The notes under the pieces are model-generated. The model did no database searches, was not told the DNA's origin, and saw only the letters and a list, made by a program, of their open reading frames with translations. A program made the position numbers and the translations under genes. Below, one piece after another: positions 10,574 to 19,317 of a DNA stretch of 64,000 nucleotides. The DNA is from Armatimonadia bacterium (GTDB lineage Bacteria > Armatimonadota > Zipacnadia > Zipacnadales > JABUFB01). Location of the stretch: the NCBI GenBank assembly GCA_039679385.1, contig JBDKVB010000069.1:25382-89381 (forward strand), in the 5' to 3' direction. The number at the start of each line of letters is the position of its first letter. Positions within the stretch are counted from its first letter, which is position 1.

Positions 10574-12163
10574 TTACGGCCGGTAAGCGGTGCCCTCGAT
10601 GTAGCAGTCGCCGGCCTCGTCGTTGTAGTAGTAGGCCGTGAAGACGCGGCCGTCGGCAAGCTGGAGGCTGTAGGGATAGCCCAGGTCAGCGTGCCCGGCC
10701 CCATGGCGGAAGACGATCTCGTGGGCCAAGTCCCAGGTCCGCCCTTCGTCCTTGCTCAGGCAAGCTCGAACGCCGAAGGGCTGCCGACGGTAACCGTAGG
10801 ACATCAGCAGGCGGCCATCGGCGAGGCGGCACAACTGCTGCGGGAAGCCCCATACCGGGGTTCGTCGCGGCCAGCCCCAGGTTCGCCCGCCATCCGCAGA
10901 AGCAGCTTGCCAGACCCAGCCACCGTACTCGACGCGCAGCGAGCAGATTGCCCGGCCGTCCGGGAGTAGGATCAGGTTCGGCTCATCCCACACCTCGGTC
11001 TTGTCCGCCTGGGGCTGGCCTGGGCTGTAGCACACCTCCGAAAAGCGCGTCCAGGTCTTGCCGACATCCTCGCTGCGCCACACAGACACGACGTTGGCGC
11101 CGTCTCGCCCCGCATCACCGACCCAGTAGAGTGCGCCATCCGGTCCCTGCACCGGTCCACGCGGACTGAAGGTCGGTGCCCGCTGCGCCCCAGACCAGGT
11201 CTTGCCGTCATCGGTGGAGACCATCGTCCAGTTCCCGCTGTACTTGTTCCAGCCCTCCTTCTCCATGTTCGCCGTCTCTTCGGGATACTTCGCACGTAGC
11301 CCCGGAACCGCCCGCCAGCTATCCCAGGTGCAGAAGCTCGCGACCAGTGTGCCGTCGCGCAGGCACAGAACCGCCGGGTCACGGTCATCAGAGGGCGAGT
11401 CGTAGAGCACCTCCCTGGGCGACCAGGTCTTGCCCAGATCGGTGGAGCGCGTGATCACGATTCGACCCCGCGGGCACACGTGCGCATCGCCCTCACGGGC
11501 CACCACAAGCAGGTCTCCCTGCGTCGTCTGCGCTACCCCGGGGAAGGCGAAATGCCGGCCCTTCTCGGCGAGGATGCTGACACGCTCCGTCGGCACCAGT
11601 GCCTTCTGCTCTGTCATCACCTGCGGCACGAACTTGAGGTACTGCACGTAGATCGGCTTGCCGAGGGAGTGGAGCACGATCTTCTCCCCGGCCATCGGAA
11701 CTTCGGCCTTCCAGTGGAATTCGAAGTCGTAGTGCTTCGTCGGCGTCGCCGCCGGGGCGGTGATGATGGTGAACTCCTTCTCACTGGACAGGCGGATGCC
11801 GAAGGTCATCGTCGGGTCGACCGCACGCAGTCCCAGGTAGAGGTCGCAGACCTCCGTGCGGCCCGGATCGAGGGTGAGATCGGGCGGCAGCCCGCGGGCA
11901 TTCAGCAGGTCCGGCGTCCAGTTCGGATGCCGCAGAGTCCAGCAGTCCTTCGGTAGCTCGCCACCGGTGGTGCCCGGCTCTGGGGCCCTGGCGACTGCTT
12001 CGGCAGGCGTTCCGCTCGCGAAGTCAGACCACAGGATGGGCTCGCCGGCAACGGTGGCCTTGAAGCTCTCCTCCTGCAACCCGCTGTCCTGCGCCCAGGT
12101 GACTCCGACGCAGAGCAGACTGAGGGACAGCAGTGAGATCAGCAGATGGCCGAAGCAGTTCAT
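10574..12163 (-). CDS. Secreted sialidase-like (BNR/Asp-box) exo-glycosidase
   Basis: The start is the ATG at 12163, chosen because it follows GGGAGTG and opens a signal peptide (MNCFGHLLISLLSLSLLCVGVTWAQ); the frame runs further upstream without an RBS. The mature protein has a ~150-residue N-terminal beta region. A six-bladed propeller follows, with five Asp-box motifs: STDLGKTW, STDDGKTW, SEDVGKTW, SADGGRTW and SKDEGRTW. The FAFPGVAQT segment matches the FRIP-type start of the sialidase fold. Sialidases release terminal sialic or related acids from glycans. The family also includes lyases and BNR proteins of other specificity, so the substrate is uncertain. It likely acts in the periplasm or outside the cell. 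Confidence 0.8.
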   Translation of the reverse strand: MNCFGHLLISLLSLSLLCVGVTWAQDSGLQEESFKATVAGEPILWSDFASGTPAEAVARAPEPGTTGGELPKDCWTLRHPNWTPDLLNARGLPPDLTLDPGRTEVCDLYLGLRAVDPTMTFGIRLSSEKEFTIITAPAATPTKHYDFEFHWKAEVPMAGEKIVLHSLGKPIYVQYLKFVPQVMTEQKALVPTERVSILAEKGRHFAFPGVAQTTQGDLLVVAREGDAHVCPRGRIVITRSTDLGKTWSPREVLYDSPSDDRDPAVLCLRDGTLVASFCTWDSWRAVPGLRAKYPEETANMEKEGWNKYSGNWTMVSTDDGKTWSGAQRAPTFSPRGPVQGPDGALYWVGDAGRDGANVVSVWRSEDVGKTWTRFSEVCYSPGQPQADKTEVWDEPNLILLPDGRAICSLRVEYGGWVWQAASADGGRTWGWPRRTPVWGFPQQLCRLADGRLLMSYGYRRQPFGVRACLSKDEGRTWDLAHEIVFRHGAGHADLGYPYSLQLADGRVFTAYYYNDEAGDCYIEGTAYRP

Positions 12164-12323
12164 GTGCGCACTCCCGTGCGACCGTTTTCGCTGGACGACT
12201 CGGTGGTCGTTGGCACGTCTGGCACACAGAAACTGCCGGAGCACTCGGCCCCGGCAGTTCGAGACCCTTCAAGTACTTCAGACCACGACCGGAGCCCGGC
12301 GCAGCGAGGACTCCAAGAAGGCC

Positions 12324-14939
12324 CTAGAAGGAGGTGCTGGCTGTCAGTCTCAGCTCCGAACGACGGACCTCGCCGGTGCTCAGGCTTGGGTCCTTCTGGT
12401 ACATCAGCCGGCCCTCCAGCGAGAGTGCGCTGAGGACTTGCTGCCACAGCGACGGCTTCTCTGGTGGTCGGTAGCCCAGCCTGAGTCGATATTCCTCAAA
12501 CCTGCCGTCGAAGCCTGCCCCGGTGTCGGACTGGGTCGTCCGTGTGTAGGCCAGTTCGCTCTGCAGCCACTTCGCGAGCGGCGTTGCGTAGCTCAGCGCC
12601 CACAGCTTCGTGTCCACCTGCGAGGTGGTGCCCAGGTCGCTGCTGTAGTCGCTGTAGGTCGCCGCCACTGCCGATACGGGGGAGAGCGTGTGACTGGCGG
12701 TGATAGCCCACTGATCCGTCGCGACGCTCGATCCGGCGCCCGTGCGGTCCGACAGATCATAGGTTGACCAGGAGACCCCGGCCGTCGTCGGTCCCCAGGA
12801 CTTGCTCAGGCTGGTGCTGAGGGTCCGCTCCGACTGGTCGATTCGCGCATCGCCGACGCCGCCGTTATCCCGGCTGCCCCAGATCCCGGTCACCGCCACC
12901 GTCGGCAGTCCTCGTGCCTCGCCATTCCAGGTCAGGCCGGCCGTGAGGTCGGAGACGTCCGTCGCGGGCACCGTCGTCAGACTCTCGAAGCCGCCCGAAA
13001 GGAAGTCTTCCGAGCGGTCGGAGTAGGTGAGGCTGAAGGCCAGGTCGCTGCCCGCCGAGGTACCCACGGTGGTCTCCCAGCCGTCATAGCCCCGGCGCAG
13101 GAAGGGGTTGCCCAGGGTGTAGAAGTCCGTCGGTATGTCGAAGGCCCTCGTGGACCACGACCAGACGCCCCGTTGCCCTCCCACACTCAGGTCGTAGGCG
13201 AGGCCGTTCACGCTGTCGCCGCTCGCGTTGCGGTTGGGATCGTACCACGACCAGCCAACCTCGGCCGCCAGTTGCGTCGCAGACTTGCCCAGCGGACCCG
13301 TGACGGACAGCGCCATGGACCGGGAAGACTGGGGCGTTGCGAAGCTCCCCGGAGTCGGCGTGATATCACGGTCGTCCTGAACCTGCACCGCAGACAGCTC
13401 GGCCTTGATGCCCCCGAAGTGCAGGGCCATCCGGCCGCCGTAACCGTAGCGATCAAAGCGGTCCTCGGCTCCCACGCCGCCACTGGCGCCGGAGTCCGTG
13501 CGCAGGCCGAAGAGGTGCCAGTTCGGACTGTCCACATTGGGTCCGACGGTCAGCACTTCACGACTCGCCAGGCTCTGCGCCGTGTACGGGTTATAGCCGT
13601 CGAGAGCAGCGCGACCGGCCGTGACCGCCGTCTGCCCCAGCACGATCTTGGTGCGCAGGTCGCCCAGTGAGACCGACTCCGTTGAAGCGACCAGATTCGT
13701 GCGCACATCGAGGGCGACGTTGTGACTCACGTTGCCGCTCAGGACCATGTCGGCGCTCGTGCTGAAGGAGGCGTCAGCCGCCGTGCGCGGGGTCGAGGTC
13801 TCATAGACCTGCGCGTTCGAGTCACCGGCCACGCGACCCGAGATGGTGACCGAAGAGGGGCTGACCAGCGCCAGCGTCAGCGGCTTCTCACCGGGCTTCT
13901 CCTGAGCAGGCGGCTGTGTCGGTGCAGGCGTTGCCCCGGCACCTCCGGTCTCGGCCTCGGCAAACCGCAGCGAGGGCTTCGGCACAGCCGGCTCTCGTGG
14001 CGACTGCAGGCCGGCGAAGGAAACCGCCGCAGAGCCCTCCGGGTCAAGCAGTGCAAAGGAAGTGGACCACGCCGGGTTCTGCGCGACCTCCAGCGGTCCC
14101 TCCGGTTCAGAGACCACGGCAGGCTTCGGGGCGGGCGCTGCGCCGGTGGTCGTCTCCGGTGCCTTGGGGCGCGGTGGCGCCGATACGTCCACCAGGGCGT
14201 CTCGGCTTTCCACGCGGTTCGGAGCCATCACCCGCAAGGTCACCACGTTCGGGCCCAGGCGGAACAGCGAATCGAGCTTGACCATCGCGGTCGCCGACTT
14301 GACCTCCACGAGGGACCCCGCCGTCATGGTCGCTGTGAAGGGCACCAGCGGCACGCCGTTCAGTGTCCAGAAGCCGGAGATGGAGCCCGTGCCAAGGCCG
14401 CGAATCACCGCCCGGAAGGGCACCCTGGCGCCCTGGACAACGCCCAGTCGCGTGCCCTCCGGCGGATCGATGATGCGCACCTCCTGGACCACGAAACAGG
14501 CTGCCGTGGGGCGAACGGAGATCATGACGCCATTGGTGCTCCCCACGGAACTGCGAACCCAGACACGCACACCTGCAGCGACCTCAGCGGACCCCGGCGG
14601 CGTGAGCGCAATCGTCGCTCTTCCACCCGGGCCGGTGATGCCGATGCCCAGGCGGACACTGGAGTTCAGCCCGTTGGTCAGCTCCACGGTGGCGTTCGGA
14701 ATGCCCGCTCCCGTCTCGTCCATTACGGTGACCATCGCAGGCTGCGCGATCCCCTGGACGAGATAGGTTGGCGAGACGCGTACCTGGATCCGCGGGTTGA
14801 TGATGACCGTGACATCATCGTCGGCCAGGTTGGCGATCGGCCCTGCCTGGAGTGCCGTGCCCAGCATCAGCAGAGCACAGATCACCACGCAACTTCGCAG
14901 CAGGGCTGAAGGGAACGGACGGTGGTTGTGTGGCCGCAT
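12324..14939 (-). CDS. Outer-membrane protein: Ig-like domains, Pro-rich linker, C-terminal beta-barrel
   Basis: The protein has about 871 residues. The start at 14939 follows GAGGGTG and gives a signal peptide (VVICALLMLGTALQAGP). Residues ~35-130 resemble a Big_1/invasin-type Ig domain (VMDETGAGIPNATVELTNG); ~145-270 look like a second Ig-like domain. A Pro/Ala/Glu-rich linker runs ~275-375. The C-terminal ~490 residues alternate polar and hydrophobic residues with turns rich in Gly, Asp and Ser. The last strand ends RLTASTSF, with the terminal Phe typical of BAM-assembled outer-membrane barrels. I do not recognise a family. Its role may be adhesion, surface display or transport. It is evidence that the host has an outer membrane. 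Confidence 0.6.
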   Translation of the reverse strand: MRPHNHRPFPSALLRSCVVICALLMLGTALQAGPIANLADDDVTVIINPRIQVRVSPTYLVQGIAQPAMVTVMDETGAGIPNATVELTNGLNSSVRLGIGITGPGGRATIALTPPGSAEVAAGVRVWVRSSVGSTNGVMISVRPTAACFVVQEVRIIDPPEGTRLGVVQGARVPFRAVIRGLGTGSISGFWTLNGVPLVPFTATMTAGSLVEVKSATAMVKLDSLFRLGPNVVTLRVMAPNRVESRDALVDVSAPPRPKAPETTTGAAPAPKPAVVSEPEGPLEVAQNPAWSTSFALLDPEGSAAVSFAGLQSPREPAVPKPSLRFAEAETGGAGATPAPTQPPAQEKPGEKPLTLALVSPSSVTISGRVAGDSNAQVYETSTPRTAADASFSTSADMVLSGNVSHNVALDVRTNLVASTESVSLGDLRTKIVLGQTAVTAGRAALDGYNPYTAQSLASREVLTVGPNVDSPNWHLFGLRTDSGASGGVGAEDRFDRYGYGGRMALHFGGIKAELSAVQVQDDRDITPTPGSFATPQSSRSMALSVTGPLGKSATQLAAEVGWSWYDPNRNASGDSVNGLAYDLSVGGQRGVWSWSTRAFDIPTDFYTLGNPFLRRGYDGWETTVGTSAGSDLAFSLTYSDRSEDFLSGGFESLTTVPATDVSDLTAGLTWNGEARGLPTVAVTGIWGSRDNGGVGDARIDQSERTLSTSLSKSWGPTTAGVSWSTYDLSDRTGAGSSVATDQWAITASHTLSPVSAVAATYSDYSSDLGTTSQVDTKLWALSYATPLAKWLQSELAYTRTTQSDTGAGFDGRFEEYRLRLGYRPPEKPSLWQQVLSALSLEGRLMYQKDPSLSTGEVRRSELRLTASTSF

Positions 14940-15048
14940 GTGTGAATCACCCTCGCCACTGTCCAGAATCGAGCGGATGGTCTGCAAACACCCGGTGCGT
15001 CCTCCGACAAGAGCGTACGTCCTGCCTCGGCCTCACAAGAGTCCGCGC

Positions 15049-16329
15049 TCAGAGGCCGCCGGTGACGCCAAAGGTCGTCACCGTCGCCGTTCCCTGCGTC
15101 GTGCCCACCGTCGCGTAGACCGTGATGGGCACCTGGCTGGGGATGTTGGTCCTGACGGTAGCTGTGTTGCCCACATACGTCAGCTCCACGTGAAGCTGCG
15201 TCGGCTCCGAAGTGGTCCAGGTCCAGCCATCCTCCGGCACGGGAAGCTCCAGCCCGGCAGCGTTGTAGGCTTTGGCCTGAAGCGTGGCGCTTGTCCCGTA
15301 GGGCACATTGACCGTTGAGGGCGTGATCACGATCTGCGCGGGAGAGAAGGCTCCGAAGGTCGTCACGGTCGCCGTTCCCTGCGTCGTACCCACCGTCGCG
15401 TAGACCGTGATGGGCACCTGGCTGGGCATGTTAGTCCTGACGGTCGCTGTGTTGCCCACGTAGGTCAGTTCCACGTGAAGCTGCGTCGGCTCTGAGGTGC
15501 TCCAGGCCCAGCTGTCCTCCTGCACGGGAAGCTCGACTCCGGCAGCGTTGTAGGCCTTGGCCTGAAGGGTGGCGCTTGTCCCGTAGGGCACATTGACCGT
15601 CGAGGGCGTGATCACGATGTGGTGGGGAGAAGCGACGGCGATGCCGATCTCCCCGCTGACCGTTCCCACGCTGGCCCGAACCGTTGAGCTGCCCGGACGG
15701 AAGGCGCTGACCAGCCCCATCCCGTCCACCTCGGCCATGAGCGGGGCCGTGGAGGACCAGGTGAACTGTGGCACCAGCAGGACGTTGTCCTCACTGTCGT
15801 AGGCGGTGGCCGTGAGCTGCACCTGACCGCCGAGGTCGAGGGTGGTGCTGCCGGCGGCCGTCACGCCCACTCGGTACGGATCGCCGGAAAGCGTGAAGCC
15901 CACCGTTAGGGAGGAGTCTGCGACCACCGTGACGTCCTTCACGGCCCAGGCCAGGAGGTTGCTGACCACCAGGTTCTGGTTGACGTTCGTGTAGTCGCGG
16001 TATGCCCCGACGTGCAGGTGCACGGAGCCAACCGGTACGCCGGGGATCGTGAGCAGCGAGGTGGTTGTGCTCTGGGGCCGGAGCGCTGCCAGCTTCGCGC
16101 TCCATCCGCTGCCGTTGGAAAGCGCCAACTGCACGCAGGTGGCGTTTGCGGGGATGGCCGCCGTGCCGACGGTTGCTGCCGGTGGCGGCCAGTTGATCTG
16201 GACCACCACGCTACCTGTGCGGCTGTCCGTCGCGACGGTGGTGCCTCCGCCGCAGCCGCTCAAGGCAACCACGAGCGGCAGAACGCAAAGGAGGAGGGGC
16301 GAAACGCGGCAGTGACAGAAGTGTCCCAT
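15049..16329 (-). CDS. Lipoprotein with bacterial Ig-like (Big_2) domains, two of them near-identical
   Basis: The protein has 426 residues and starts behind GGAGGTC. The N-terminus (LPLVVALSGCGGG) has a lipobox with Cys at the L-S-G-C position, so it should be lipidated and anchored in the envelope. Residues ~35-150 form one beta domain, and ~155-235 a Big_2-like domain (VQLTATAYDSEDN, STVRASVGTVSG). Two almost identical 95-residue Big_2 repeats follow, each with HIVITPSTVN or QIVITPSTVN, then YGTSATLQAKAYNAAG and GTTQGTATVTTFG. The domains suggest a surface or cell-wall binding role. No enzymatic motif is visible. It sits between a barrel protein and another lipoprotein on the same strand. 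Confidence 0.7.
   Translation of the reverse strand: MGHFCHCRVSPLLLCVLPLVVALSGCGGGTTVATDSRTGSVVVQINWPPPAATVGTAAIPANATCVQLALSNGSGWSAKLAALRPQSTTTSLLTIPGVPVGSVHLHVGAYRDYTNVNQNLVVSNLLAWAVKDVTVVADSSLTVGFTLSGDPYRVGVTAAGSTTLDLGGQVQLTATAYDSEDNVLLVPQFTWSSTAPLMAEVDGMGLVSAFRPGSSTVRASVGTVSGEIGIAVASPHHIVITPSTVNVPYGTSATLQAKAYNAAGVELPVQEDSWAWSTSEPTQLHVELTYVGNTATVRTNMPSQVPITVYATVGTTQGTATVTTFGAFSPAQIVITPSTVNVPYGTSATLQAKAYNAAGLELPVPEDGWTWTTSEPTQLHVELTYVGNTATVRTNIPSQVPITVYATVGTTQGTATVTTFGVTGGL
15068..15637. repeat. Direct tandem repeat, two 285-bp units inside the lipoprotein gene
   Basis: Matching landmarks lie exactly 285 bp apart: AAGGTCGTCA at 15071 and 15356, and ATCACGAT at 15326 and 15611. Units are about 15068-15352 and 15353-15637. 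They encode the last two Big_2 domains and differ at only a few residues (GVELPVQEDSWAW against GLELPVPEDGWTW), so the duplication is recent or homogenised. Confidence 0.9.
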
Positions 16330-16490
16330 GATGCCGGACCTCCATCAGTGGCAGTCTGCTGGACACCGGACACGGCCAACCTGACACACAAGACCCTGAC
16401 ACGGAGTGTCAGCCCGTATGTCGTGCTATTCGCGCTCTACGCACCCTTTCCTGCACCGGCAAGGCGGCAGGCCAAAGGTCACAAAGCAAA

Positions 16491-16513
16491 CCGGCGGGGG
16501 TAGACCCCGCCGG
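16491..16513 (-). terminator. Rho-independent terminator of the 16560-17564 lipoprotein gene
   Basis: A perfect 9-bp stem, CCGGCGGGG (16491-16499) with CCCCGCCGG (16505-16513), has a 5-nt loop. Read on the minus strand it is followed by TTTGCTTTGT (16490-16481), a U-rich tail. It lies 47 nt after the stop. Confidence 0.8.
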
Positions 16514-16559
16514 CGCAGGAAGCACGGAAGCTGATTGTGGGGCGAGTTGGCCGCCCGGG

Positions 16560-17564
16560 CTAGTTCAACACCAGGGAGAAGTCCTTGGTCGTCACACCGC
16601 CACTGGTGACGATTGCCTGCGCAGAGGCGGCCTTGTAGCCATACTTGAAGCCCTCGATGCTGTGAGTCCCGACGGGGAGGTCCAGCAGGCACTGGCCCGC
16701 GGTACTGCCGATGGTCGCCAGCTTATCCAGACGGAACCAGGGCCCCGAAGGCAAAGTGAGGCCGGAGACCGTGGCCACTGAAGTGCGAGTCGCGGCGCTG
16801 ATCGTCGGCTCGAAGGGAGTGCTCAGCGTTGCGCTGAGCAGCGGCTCACTCAGCGAGCTGCCGGACCTGTTCGTGATGTTGCTGCGCACCACGCCGGTCG
16901 AGACAGAGGCGCCCGTCGTCAGGACCAGGGCTGCGGTGCCGTCCTTCCCGGACTGAACGGAGAGGTACTTCGCGTCAGCCGCATAGCCCGCAGCCGCTGC
17001 GAAGACCAGCCAGTTCCCATACTGCGCCGGGCCAAGGGTATAGGCGCCGGAGCTGTCCGTGAAGCCCATCATGTAGTCCATCGAGGTCCCGGGAGCCTGC
17101 GGGAAGGTCAGCGGCGCGCTGTTGGTCAGCAGCAGGGCGCCGTTGCGGACCGCGACCACGCGTACCCCGGACAGCAGTGCGCCCGAGGAGGAATCGCGCC
17201 GGACGGTCCCCTTGATCACGCCGCCCTCAAAGGGGTTCTCGCTGCGCAGACTGAAGGAGTGTCCGGGCGTGATGTGCACGGTGGAGTGGAGGCCGCGCCG
17301 CATCCCCGGCGGCAGGGCAACGGTGACCAGGTAGTCACCCTCCGAGACACCCGCGAGGGTGAACACGCCGTTCACCGAGGCCGCCACAGCCAGGTCGTAC
17401 CCATCCAGATAGACATGATAGCTGGACGCGTTGTTGTCGTCGTCGGCGAACCACTTGTCCCAGGCTGCCAGCAGAGCCAGCCCGGAGCAGCCTGACACCA
17501 GCACCACGAGGCCCACAAGAGCTATCGGCACGCCAAGAAGGCGCAAGGATCGGTTCATCTGCAT
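16560..17564 (-). CDS. Lipoprotein with carboxypeptidase-regulatory-like domains
   Basis: The protein has 334 residues. The N-terminus has a Leu/Val-rich segment ending in VVLVSGC, a lipobox. Residues ~45-105 (YHVYLDGYDLAVAASVNGVFTLAGVSEGDYLVTVALP) and ~115-215 (IKGTVRRDSSSGALLSGVRVVAV, then GFTDSSGAYTLGP) are transthyretin-like folds of the carboxypeptidase-regulatory type. A third beta region ends the protein with LDLPVGTHSIEGFKYGYKAA. Such domains are usually structural or binding modules of envelope proteins. The gene is upstream of the Big_2 lipoprotein on the same strand but is separated from it by a good terminator. A second Met two codons in (17558) fits the GAGAGG RBS spacing slightly better. 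Confidence 0.65.
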   Translation of the reverse strand: MQMNRSLRLLGVPIALVGLVVLVSGCSGLALLAAWDKWFADDDNNASSYHVYLDGYDLAVAASVNGVFTLAGVSEGDYLVTVALPPGMRRGLHSTVHITPGHSFSLRSENPFEGGVIKGTVRRDSSSGALLSGVRVVAVRNGALLLTNSAPLTFPQAPGTSMDYMMGFTDSSGAYTLGPAQYGNWLVFAAAAGYAADAKYLSVQSGKDGTAALVLTTGASVSTGVVRSNITNRSGSSLSEPLLSATLSTPFEPTISAATRTSVATVSGLTLPSGPWFRLDKLATIGSTAGQCLLDLPVGTHSIEGFKYGYKAASAQAIVTSGGVTTKDFSLVLN

Positions 17565-17605
17565 GACCTCTCGTCTAGGATGAGCCGGCGGTGCGGCCCT
17601 GCACT

Positions 17606-18658
17606 TTACGGCAGCTTGAGCCAGTCGTCCAGGAACCGCAGTAGCTGTCCCGTGCAGCCGGCTTCGCTGCTCTCCACCTGCATCGTCTCCAGCTTCACAC
17701 CTTCGCCCAGGAGCTCAAAGCCCGCCTTCGTCCGCTCGAAGAGCTCGCGCACGCCGGTCTCAGGCACGCTGGTGTCGGAGTTGCTTTGGACCATGATAAG
17801 CGGTCGCGGGGCCACGAGGCAAGCCACGTCGTCCAGGTCCGCGTACCGCAGCAGACCGGGCACCAACTCCGGTGGAGGCGCCTCGCGTGTGAAGCAGTCG
17901 CGGGCTACCACCAGCTCCCGCAAGGTGCTTAGTCCACCGCTGATCGCCGTGCAGTTCACGCGCTCCTCCAGGGCGGCGGTGAACAGCGCAGCCGGTGCCG
18001 CAGGTCGCAGGGCCGTCATGCCGATCCGGTCACTGCGCACCTCGGGACGCGTCTGCAAGTAGTCTACACCCCGCGACAGGTCCCACACGTGCATCCCCAT
18101 CAGCGGGCGTCCCAAGAGCTGGCCGGTGGCTGCCAGCCCGTCCGCATCATCCCGAGCCTCGCCGTAGCCTCGCAGGTCGGGCACCAGGACCACATACCCG
18201 CGCTGCGCAAGCTCCACGGCATAGCGGTAGCCCGGCAGATCGGGTTCGCCGGTCAGTCCCAACAGCGCATCGCCTTCGGCCTCGCGCGACGGCACGCAGA
18301 TCACCGCCGGAAGCGGGTTCTCGTTGTCATGGGGCACGCAGACCCAGGCAAAAGCAGTCAGGCCGACCTCGACGTTGTACGCCAGCCGGGTGCGCGAGAA
18401 CCCCTCTTCATCCACCTGTTCCAGTTCGCGCACGTCCAGGGGGCAAGCAACGGGACGAGTGCTCAGCGGCGGCCCGGAAATCGTCTCATCCTCCCATGCA
18501 AGGCCCAGCAGGTCACGCAGCCGATGTGTCAGTTCCGCACGCCACTGCTCCGGATGGTCGGCCCAGCGGACCAGCAGCGAGTAGGCAGGCTCCAACACCC
18601 GCACCTGCTCGCGCAGTGCGACATGTGGAGTGTGCCGGTACCAGGTTGGAAAGTCCAC
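17606..18658 (-). CDS. Alpha/beta-hydrolase-fold protein (acetyl-esterase type), catalytic residues missing
   Basis: The protein has 350 residues with the layout of large cytosolic esterases of the Abhydrolase_7/DLH type. It has an N-terminal helical part, the strand PAVICVPS, RGYVVLVPDLRGYGEA and the helix before RSDRIGMTAL. The expected nucleophile elbow (G-x-S-x-G) is replaced by GMTALRPAAP with no serine. The acid region QSNSDTSVP is present. The usual histidine near the C-terminus is not visible (EAGCTGQLLRF). The frame is intact, so this is substitution rather than a frameshift. It is likely a non-catalytic or altered member. It starts at GTG behind CAGGTGAC. Confidence 0.65.
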   Translation of the reverse strand: MDFPTWYRHTPHVALREQVRVLEPAYSLLVRWADHPEQWRAELTHRLRDLLGLAWEDETISGPPLSTRPVACPLDVRELEQVDEEGFSRTRLAYNVEVGLTAFAWVCVPHDNENPLPAVICVPSREAEGDALLGLTGEPDLPGYRYAVELAQRGYVVLVPDLRGYGEARDDADGLAATGQLLGRPLMGMHVWDLSRGVDYLQTRPEVRSDRIGMTALRPAAPAALFTAALEERVNCTAISGGLSTLRELVVARDCFTREAPPPELVPGLLRYADLDDVACLVAPRPLIMVQSNSDTSVPETGVRELFERTKAGFELLGEGVKLETMQVESSEAGCTGQLLRFLDDWLKLP

Positions 18659-18711
18659 GTCGGCGTCACCTGCAGGGGAGAGACTGACGGCGGCCCCGGT
18701 TCGGTACCCTC

Positions 18712-19251
18712 TCAGAGCTCAATGCCCGGCTGAGCGGGAAGGCCGTCGTCGTGGGGATGCTTGATAGCCTCCATGTGTGTGACCAGGTCGGCGGCTTCGA
18801 TCAACTCCGGCGGCGCATCGCGGCCCGTCAGGACCACGTGCATTCCAGCCGGTCGTTTCGAAAGCGCTGCCAGGACATCGCCGACGGGGAGCACACCCGC
18901 CTTCATGCAGTATGTGACCTCATCCAGGATCACCAGGTTCCACCAGGGCGACTGCAGAGCCGTGCAGGCCTCCTGCCAGGCCCCCCGGGCGGCTGCGATG
19001 TCCTCCGGCGTCCACTCGCCGATCACGAAGCCGCAACCGAGGGTCTTCATGGTGAAGCCAGGTCCCAGCCGGTCGGCCATCCGGTGTTCGCCGGTCTCCT
19101 CGCTGGCCTTGAGGAACTGTAGCACCAGGACACGCTGCCCGTGTCCCAGGGCACGCAGGGCAAGCCCTAACGCCGCCGTCGTCTTGCCCTTCCCGTCGCC
19201 GGTATACACGATCACCAAACCGTGCGGTTTGGCGGTCTCGGAAGCACTCAT
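18712..19251 (-). CDS. cobO: Corrinoid adenosyltransferase CobO/BtuR family
   Basis: The protein has 179 residues, the normal length. The N-terminal P-loop GDGKGKTTAALGLALRALGHG is diagnostic for the CobA/CobO/BtuR family, followed by VLVLQFLK, a NLVILDEVTYCMKAG Walker B region and HVVLTGRDAPPELIEAADLVTHM. The enzyme transfers the adenosyl group of ATP to Co(I) corrinoids in cobalamin synthesis or salvage. The start has a strong RBS (GAGGAGG). No other cobalamin gene is in the window and I see no cobalamin riboswitch upstream. Confidence 0.93.
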   Translation of the reverse strand: MSASETAKPHGLVIVYTGDGKGKTTAALGLALRALGHGQRVLVLQFLKASEETGEHRMADRLGPGFTMKTLGCGFVIGEWTPEDIAAARGAWQEACTALQSPWWNLVILDEVTYCMKAGVLPVGDVLAALSKRPAGMHVVLTGRDAPPELIEAADLVTHMEAIKHPHDDGLPAQPGIEL

Positions 19252-19317
19252 GTGCTCGATCCCTCCTCGTGAGACTATTCACGGTCCAGATTCCTTGGCT
19301 CCCGAGTCGCCTGGTCT

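Noticed and set aside
15068..15637. Tandem repeat considered as CRISPR or a mobile element
   Set aside because: Only two long coding units, no spacers, no terminal inverted repeats; it is a protein-domain duplication.
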